From the NCBI GenBank assembly GCA_022842845.1, contig JALHOT010000003.1, positions 310,001 through 374,000 on the forward strand: a stretch of DNA of 64,000 nucleotides, read 5' to 3'. The stretch comes from Cyclobacteriaceae bacterium (GTDB taxonomy: Bacteria; Bacteroidota; Bacteroidia; Cytophagales; Cyclobacteriaceae). The position numbers were made by a program, and so were the translations under genes. The first letter of the stretch is position 1, and the number at the start of each line of letters is the position of its first letter. Under the pieces are notes generated by a model that ran no database searches, was not told where the DNA came from, and saw only the letters and a list, made by a program, of their open reading frames with translations. Positions 59,219 through 64,000 of this stretch are shown here, piece by piece.

Positions 59219-61273
59219 TTAAGCGCATAAAGATTTCACATCGCTGTCCGCATACTTTTTGGCCAGCTCCTTAAGTTTAGTTCGATAGTAGCAGTGCTCA
59301 AAGACACTAATATCATCTTCCAAATGCAAATCAGAGTGCTCTTGAACGAAAGAAGTTATCTCAGTTCTATTCATTTCTCGCTTGTCACTCAAATAATCGG
59401 CCATTAACACTAACAATGACTTGTATTGCATTAGCAAATTGTTGGCGTTTTCGGATGCGGCTGTTAGTATAGCCTCCATTTCTTGCGTTGTTCGTTCCTC
59501 ACTAAAGAGGGCATCGTTGGTGAAGTCCGAACGCACTTTATATCTGCCCATACCGGTTCCCATACCCAGCTCCCGTACCATTTGACTCGCAAGCCGTGTG
59601 GCTTCCTCTAAATCATTGCTCGGACCATCCGTTATATGGTTCCGATCAAAAAGAAGCGCTTCAGCAGCCAATCCACTCAATAATACCGTGATTTTGTTAA
59701 TCATATCGGCTTGTGAGGTTACACCATTCTTATTTTGAGTGAGTGTAAATCCTCCAAGCATGGAATCAGTTGAATGCGCTAGTATTTTTTCAGGTGCGTA
59801 GTGAAAGAGTGCCATATGAACAATGGCATGGCCTGCCTCATGCACGGCAATAACAGCCTGTTTGTCATCTTTCTTGACCATTCTCAATTGGCGCATCGGA
59901 AGCTCCAAGTATTCAGACAGTAGTAACGTTTCCTTCCCCCTCCAATGACAGGAGGCTATCAACTGATCGTTCTGAAAAGTCATTGCAATACCATCACATT
60001 TTACTTTTTTCAGAAGCACACTGGTAATAATCTTTGGCAATTGAGATTCGATTAAATTCTGAATGGTGCTGTATAACGGTCGTGTACCCTGTGTAGGCAA
60101 AACACCTTCCTGATACAACATCTCTTCAACGCTCTCATCAAAGGTCAATGCTATTCCTAAGCCAGTAGCTGCGTTGTCCTGAATTCTTTTCAGCGCCTGC
60201 CGGATGAGCGCCTTATAACTTTCATTACTAAATGCTGGGTAAATAATATGATTGTTACCGAGGCGAGACAACTGCTCGGGTCTGAATCGTTCAAGAAGGG
60301 CGCGTTTAATATCAGGAAGCTTTATGGAAAGCGAGTTTCGATAGAACATATCAGCATCCAGATCAGTAGAAATGTTCTTACTCATGGTGTAGGCCGAATC
60401 CAGATTTCCTAACACAAACACAAGCGACTTAGAGCAGTCTATTGTTTTGGGAGCAATGGATTCCTCATATAGACTTCGCAAAAAGGTAATGGTTTGTGGT
60501 CCGTTCAGTCTTTTCAATTCCTCCCATAAGACAAGATTGGTAGCAAATCGTTTGGGGAGTAATTCGAGAATTGTACTATACAGACTGAGCGGCACAAACT
60601 GGTCGTGGTCCTCATCCATTTTGAATTTTTCCAGGTCTGACTTGCTGGCTGTCGAACTGATCAGCCCTCTACTAAAAATTTTATAGTAAACCGGTAATCC
60701 ATCTTTAATACGACCATCCTCAACTACCACACCCAGAAACAATACCTCCCGAAGTTTAGCAATCGCTTCATTCAATTCAACTTGACCATATTCATAGCTC
60801 GAAACAGAAAACTTTCCACTGTCTAATATTTCCCAAATCATACGTGCCGAAGGGCGATCCAATTCTTCTCCATTACGAGTAACGGTCTTAGCATGCTGAA
60901 ATTCATCCATCACAATAACCAAAGGTCGACCCTCATTGGCCTCTGAGATCTCACGCACACTATTTTGAAACGACCAGCTTTCGGACATAGAGCTACCCAA
61001 ATCAAATTGAATCATTCGTTGATTGAACTGAATGAGTTCACAAAACCGCTTCACCAAGCTGCTCTTGCCTACACCCGTCATGCCCCACAGGTTTAATACC
61101 GTGGGCCTCGTCTGATACTCCGGAAATACAAACCACGCCCTGCACATATCCGTCAGTTGATCAATCACTGTATCTATTCCAATAAACTCCTCTTTGAGCT
61201 TAGCTTTTGCCTGCTCCAAAGTATGGTTGAGCAGTAGTATTGATTCCCGTTTTTCAGTTTCGATGTTTTTCAT
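59219..61273 (-). CDS. ClpB-type AAA+ ATPase fused to an FtsH-type M41 metallopeptidase
   Basis: A protein of about 684 residues (701 in the longest frame, which opens at 61324). Counting from the long frame, Walker A GMTGVGKSS lies at 81-89, Walker B LVIVMDEFQ at 135-143, sensor 1 FVLGNLD near 305, arginine fingers LLERFRPEQLSR near 345, and the sensor-2-like GTRPL at 413-417, as in the second ring of ClpB. The protease half follows: HEAGH at 495-499 and SNDLEEAT with Asp571 as the third zinc ligand, both FtsH features. It lacks FtsH's transmembrane segments, so the enzyme should be soluble. It abuts DUF2779, and a UVR-motif gene precedes it. Confidence 0.85.
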   Translation of the reverse strand: MKNIETEKRESILLLNHTLEQAKAKLKEEFIGIDTVIDQLTDMCRAWFVFPEYQTRPTVLNLWGMTGVGKSSLVKRFCELIQFNQRMIQFDLGSSMSESWSFQNSVREISEANEGRPLVIVMDEFQHAKTVTRNGEELDRPSARMIWEILDSGKFSVSSYEYGQVELNEAIAKLREVLFLGVVVEDGRIKDGLPVYYKIFSRGLISSTASKSDLEKFKMDEDHDQFVPLSLYSTILELLPKRFATNLVLWEELKRLNGPQTITFLRSLYEESIAPKTIDCSKSLVFVLGNLDSAYTMSKNISTDLDADMFYRNSLSIKLPDIKRALLERFRPEQLSRLGNNHIIYPAFSNESYKALIRQALKRIQDNAATGLGIALTFDESVEEMLYQEGVLPTQGTRPLYSTIQNLIESQLPKIITSVLLKKVKCDGIAMTFQNDQLIASCHWRGKETLLLSEYLELPMRQLRMVKKDDKQAVIAVHEAGHAIVHMALFHYAPEKILAHSTDSMLGGFTLTQNKNGVTSQADMINKITVLLSGLAAEALLFDRNHITDGPSNDLEEATRLASQMVRELGMGTGMGRYKVRSDFTNDALFSEERTTQEMEAILTAASENANNLLMQYKSLLVLMADYLSDKREMNRTEITSFVQEHSDLHLEDDISVFEHCYYRTKLKELAKKYADSDVKSLCA

Positions 61274-61344
61274 GCCGTTTAAAATTATTTCTTCAAAGAT
61301 CAGTCCACCACCACGACAAGACATGTCGTTGTTCCTAAAATTGA

Positions 61345-61722
61345 TTACCAGTCCTTAAAATAAATTTTTCCTTCTTTCATAAAGTAATGCCGGCTCCCAT
61401 CCAACCCATTCTCAATAAGCGCCCGCATAATAAGCAGTTTTGCTTTATCATGAAGTTGCGCGGCTGCTTCGTACTCCTGTGCCAGCACAGCATTGTTTTT
61501 ATCTTCCAGTGTCCTTTTCAGCGATATTGAAAAATCAATCAGTTGCTCAAATTTCTCAAGCTTATCCAGAGGAACGATCTCAAACTCACGACTTAGTTGG
61601 CTTAAAAAATCCTTATAAGCAGTGCCTGTTTTAAAAAAACCATAAGGCTTCGCTGCATGTGCTGCTTCCTTGTAAGCAAGGTGAAGTTTATTAAGGCGGG
61701 AAACAGCTTCTTCTTTTGTCAT
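61345..61722 (-). CDS. UVR-motif (UvrB/UvrC-type) small protein
   Basis: A 125-residue protein. Residues about 73-97 (EDKNNAVLAQEYEAAAQLHDKAKLL) match the UVR motif, a coiled-coil helix used as an interaction module in UvrB, UvrC, ClpC and McsA. The rest is helical and charged, with YGFFKTGTAYKDFLSQLSREFEI. As the first gene of the leftward operon (20-70 bases before the AAA+/M41 gene), it could be an adaptor for that AAA+ protein, as McsA and UVR-bearing segments are for ClpC. This is inference. Confidence 0.65.
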   Translation of the reverse strand: MTKEEAVSRLNKLHLAYKEAAHAAKPYGFFKTGTAYKDFLSQLSREFEIVPLDKLEKFEQLIDFSISLKRTLEDKNNAVLAQEYEAAAQLHDKAKLLIMRALIENGLDGSRHYFMKEGKIYFKDW

Positions 61723-61791
61723 AAAAAATAATCTATAGTAAAGATAATTTCGTGTTTACGCCATATCTTGTCGTAGCAACATTCTTCTTTT

Positions 61792-62691
61792 ATGGCAAAT
61801 TATAAATCTTTGAGACGGTACTATTATATTATGGAAATGTTCCGAAATGGAAGGACTGCTTCTTTCGAGCAAATCAAAACCCATCTGGAAAAAAACGACA
61901 TGGACATTTCCCCGCGTACGCTGCAGCGTGACATCAATCAAATCCGGGTCGACTTCAGTGTGGACATTGTCTATAACCGTCAGCTTAACTGCTACACCAT
62001 AGACCAGGAAACCAGCATTGGGCTACCCGGTTTCTATAAATTTCTGGAACTTTCACTAACAACTGAGTTGCTGCAAGATCACCTGAGAGAAAATAAAGAG
62101 TCCATTTTAAAATACGTTCAGTTTGAGCCGTTAGAATCATTTCATGGCTTTCAAAACTTAAAAGTCATCTTACAAGCCATATTGTTGAAACGTTGGGTAA
62201 GCTTCGACTACACCCGCTTTATTGAAGACAGTACAAAAACACACTCCGTTATCCCTTGCCTGCTCAAACGTTACCAGGGTCGCTGGTACCTCATTGGCCG
62301 CACCTCCACAAACAAGAACGTAACGTTTGGGTTGGATCGCATGAGCAACTTAAAAGCCACAACCAAAAGTTTCAGTGAAAATGAAATTGTAATCCCAGAA
62401 GAATTAGATGATGTAGTCGGCCTGCAATACACAGGCAAACCCGAACGCGTGGTGCTACAGTTTACACCATTGCAGGCAAAGTATATTGAAACATTGCCGT
62501 TACATCACTCACAGAAGAAAGTCTCCAAAACCAAAGAAGGGATTTTGTATGAGTACAAATTGATTCCCAACTATGAACTGGTACAGGCCATTTTGAGGTT
62601 GGGGGATCAGGTGAAGGTTCTGGAACCAACTTCGCTTAAAGATGAAGTTATTCAAATCATCAATTCAATTCTACAAACTTCTAAAAATTAA
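61792..62691 (+). CDS. WYL-domain transcriptional regulator
   Basis: A 299-residue regulator. The N-terminus has a winged-helix fold (SLRRYYYIMEMFRNGRTASFEQIKTHLEKNDMDISPRTLQRDINQIRV). The WYL domain (about 125-205) has WVSFDYTRFIEDSTKTHSVIPCLLKRYQGRWYLIGRT, with the RWYL ligand-binding element, and the C-terminal part continues with EDQYTG-like GLQYTGKPERVVLQF. WYL regulators sense nucleic acids or nucleotides and often control phage-defence genes (BrxR and CapW types). It diverges from the UVR/AAA+/nuclease operon, separated by 69 bases, which makes control of it likely. Confidence 0.9.
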   Translation: MANYKSLRRYYYIMEMFRNGRTASFEQIKTHLEKNDMDISPRTLQRDINQIRVDFSVDIVYNRQLNCYTIDQETSIGLPGFYKFLELSLTTELLQDHLRENKESILKYVQFEPLESFHGFQNLKVILQAILLKRWVSFDYTRFIEDSTKTHSVIPCLLKRYQGRWYLIGRTSTNKNVTFGLDRMSNLKATTKSFSENEIVIPEELDDVVGLQYTGKPERVVLQFTPLQAKYIETLPLHHSQKKVSKTKEGILYEYKLIPNYELVQAILRLGDQVKVLEPTSLKDEVIQIINSILQTSKN

Positions 62692-62701
62692 AATTCGGAG
62701 C

Positions 62702-63301
62702 ATGAACTACGCAGATTTTGATAAAAAATATGGTCAAGTTGACTTAAGCAGATTAATAGAAAACATTAAAAGTGATTTTGAAAATCCAAATCGCGTTACT
62801 GAAAAGGACAAGAGACGACAGCATGCGATAGATGCCCTTGTTAAACTTTTTGAATTGCGATCAAACAAAGAATTAGAAAATAATTTCTTCTTTGAAAATG
62901 CCAGTGGTGTTTATGAAGGTCCATTATGGCACATTGAACCTAATTTAGAAAATACAGAAAAATACACTCTTTGTCGGTACATATCAGAAGAGGTTTACAA
63001 CAATCTAAAAAATTCAAGATCCGAAAAAGTGGAAATTCAACTTGAACATGTAATTCCAAGGAAAATAATTTTTACTCATTTGTGTAAGGATAATCTGAAG
63101 TCGATAAGGGAAAGACTTGAAAACATTGCAAAACATGTAAAATGTTGTGTTGTCACAAAAAATGAAAATAAACGATTGTCAAAGGATGATTCCTTAATTG
63201 ATTTTGATAATTTAGAAAACACTTCATGGAATCGGTATAAGCATGCCAACCCTCCTGTGAAAGTGTTTGATCTCTATGAAGATAAAGAAGTGAAATTTTA
63301 A
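62702..63301 (+). CDS. Hypothetical protein, possible HNH-like nuclease
   Basis: A 199-residue protein. Residues about 105-111 (EHVIPRK) and 128-143 (CCVVTKNENKRLSKDD) resemble the H and N/K ends of an HNH nuclease pattern (LEHVIPRK with His106 and a later NEN), but the middle is not typical. I therefore give a nuclease only as an option. The ATG at 62702 is chosen, since the earlier frame overlaps the WYL gene by 50 bases. It follows the WYL gene by 10 bases and may belong to the same transcript. Confidence 0.55.
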   Translation: MNYADFDKKYGQVDLSRLIENIKSDFENPNRVTEKDKRRQHAIDALVKLFELRSNKELENNFFFENASGVYEGPLWHIEPNLENTEKYTLCRYISEEVYNNLKNSRSEKVEIQLEHVIPRKIIFTHLCKDNLKSIRERLENIAKHVKCCVVTKNENKRLSKDDSLIDFDNLENTSWNRYKHANPPVKVFDLYEDKEVKF

Positions 63302-63322
63302 ATAGCCACCTTCTGTCGTAGT

Positions 63323-63360
63323 CCATCCGTCATCTTTGTGCAAAACAAATTTACGGATGG
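63323..63360. repeat. Inverted repeat overlapping a start codon
   Basis: CCATCCGT (63323-63330) and ACGGATGG (63353-63360) are perfect 8-base inverse arms, 22 bases apart. The ATG at 63357-63359 of the downstream gene lies in the right arm, so a protein bound here, or an RNA hairpin, could block translation. A CATCTTTG element (63331-63338) that resembles a -7 promoter lies between the arms. Confidence 0.4.
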
Positions 63361-63842
63361 ACTTCTGCGACCAACTTCACCTCATGATGAAGGCCCTGCA
63401 TTACCTTAAAAAAAACAGACCCTTTCAGCAACACAACCCTAAGTACATTCACGCGTGCCTACAGCATATTTATTTTTTAATAGATCAAGTCGCGGAAGAG
63501 GAAAGGGACTTAGACCACCAGATAGGCTTTAACGACATGGCCGCTGCTGATCTCACCAGTTTATCGATTCAATACCTATCCGATGAATCACAACTTCGCT
63601 ACGAGTTGTGGAGAATGTTTAAGTATTACGATAAAGGTTGTCGGGTAGAATTATCAGCCCAGATCCGGCATGAGAAAATGCACAAGATTATCGTGCTCCT
63701 CAGAAATACACAATGGAACCAACGCCAAACCAACCTAGCGCGTCAGCTCATAGATCAGGCCATTTTATATCATCTTTACGAGCCTGGCGTTCGGGTGTTC
63801 AGTAGCTCTTGCAACGGCCATTGCGATGAAACTCCGTTTTAA
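63357..63842 (+). CDS. Hypothetical helical protein, element cargo
   Basis: A 161-residue protein of unknown family. The body is almost entirely helical, with RELSSL-like acidic/basic blocks (AEEERDLDHQIGFNDMAAADLTSL, YELWRMFKYYDKGCRVELSAQIRHEKMHKIIVLL). The C-terminus VRVFSSSCNGHCDETPF has two cysteines. I use the ATG at 63357, inside an inverted repeat; the frame opens upstream with TTG at 63336. It probably belongs to the element. Nothing indicates its role. Confidence 0.5.
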   Translation: MDFCDQLHLMMKALHYLKKNRPFQQHNPKYIHACLQHIYFLIDQVAEEERDLDHQIGFNDMAAADLTSLSIQYLSDESQLRYELWRMFKYYDKGCRVELSAQIRHEKMHKIIVLLRNTQWNQRQTNLARQLIDQAILYHLYEPGVRVFSSSCNGHCDETPF

Positions 63843-63863
63843 ATTATCGGTGTGCCATTCTTT

Positions 63864-63882
63864 ACCGCCACAATTTGGCGGT
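63864..63882. repeat. Short hairpin before the last gene
   Basis: ACCGCCA (63864-63870) pairs exactly with TGGCGGT (63876-63882) around a 5-base loop, 22 bases after the preceding stop codon. There is no T-run, so terminator or operator remains open. Confidence 0.4.
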
Positions 63883-63903
63883 GTGTCTTCCTAGTTTCGT
63901 GTC

Positions 63904-64000
63904 ATGAAACTTTGGGTTACACAAGACACTTTAAAGCAGAAGGAATTTCTTTTTGATTTTTTTACTACAGGGCAAGCCTGGGATGTAAGCCATTCCGACA
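63904..64000 (+). CDS. Unidentified gene, N-terminal fragment (cut by window end)
   Basis: A frame opens at the ATG at 63904 and runs off the right edge after 32 codons (KLWVTQDTLKQKEFLFDF onwards) without a stop. It is too short to assign. A TAGTTTCG element 4 bases before the ATG resembles a -7 promoter, which would give an almost leaderless message. Confidence 0.4.
   Translation, partial: MKLWVTQDTLKQKEFLFDFFTTGQAWDVSHSD

Larger units (their letters stand above)
50417..64000. mobile_element. Integrated genetic element (left part), inserted beside tRNA-Ser
   Basis: A tyrosine integrase, RteC-like, excisionase-like, replication-initiator-like and DnaC-like genes follow the tRNA-Ser gene directly, and a cargo of defence-like genes extends to the window's right end. 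Just inside the tRNA are a near-perfect 34-base inverted repeat and a third direct copy of its arm. No second copy of the tRNA's 3' end (the attR expected at the far boundary) occurs before 64000, so the right end lies outside. No relaxase or type IV secretion gene is visible, so it may be mobilisable rather than self-transmissible, or these may lie beyond the window. Confidence 0.75.

Noticed and set aside
50332-64000. CRISPR array or cas genes in the element
   Set aside because: No direct repeat array was found, and the Cas4-like half of the DUF2779 protein stands without cas1 or cas2.

Overview
The window looks like a chromosomal segment of a Bacteroidota bacterium, most likely in the order Cytophagales. 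The signs are the Bacteroidota-type promoters (TTTG, about 20 bases, then TAnnTTTG), a long NusB, carboxypeptidase-like (CarboxypepD_reg) domains on outer-membrane proteins, a TonB-dependent receptor with a plug motif, ClpS, LytS/LytTR regulation and the extended CcmF. Family names come from reading motifs in the translations. No database search was possible.

Positions 1-50,221 are ordinary core genome. In order they hold: the end of ccmE with ccmF (cytochrome c maturation); small enzymes including glycosylasparaginase, cutC and a biotin carrier protein; a HEIGH metallo-lipoprotein; an exonuclease/GIY-YIG fusion; nusB; a Leu/Phe/Val-type dehydrogenase; and an MsbA-like ABC exporter. Next come an archaeal-type ether-lipid pair (PcrB-like and UbiA-like) with two small membrane proteins and purN between them, and a TonB-dependent receptor behind a TPP riboswitch (probable thiamine uptake). 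These are followed by mnmH-selD (selenouridine in tRNA), an SPFH protein, an NhaC antiporter, an ECF sigma/anti-sigma/gmk/nadD run, a five-gene glycosyltransferase cluster, a VWA protein facing a sigma factor/TonB-like pair, a LytS/LytTR system, an aminotransferase, recR, clpS, a sodium:solute symporter and a Cys-less alkyltransferase-like protein.

A tRNA-Ser(UGA) gene at 50,332-50,416, with its own promoter and terminator, marks the left edge of an integrated element that runs off the right end of the window. Just inside the edge lie a near-perfect 34-base inverted repeat and a tyrosine integrase. The mobility part (50.5-55.4 kb) has an RteC-like protein, an RNA-polymerase-alpha-CTD-like small protein, an excisionase-like HTH protein, a replication-initiator-like protein and a DnaC-like ATPase.

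The cargo (55.4-63.8 kb) is the most interesting part. A tight leftward operon encodes a UVR-motif protein, a ClpB-type AAA+ ATPase fused to an FtsH-type M41 protease domain without membrane segments, a DUF2779 protein with Cas4-like and DEDD-like nuclease halves, a separate PD-(D/E)XK nuclease candidate and a DUF429 protein. It is divergent from a WYL-domain regulator. I infer a WYL-controlled, protease-plus-nuclease defence module. It matches no named system that I recognise, and this remains an inference.
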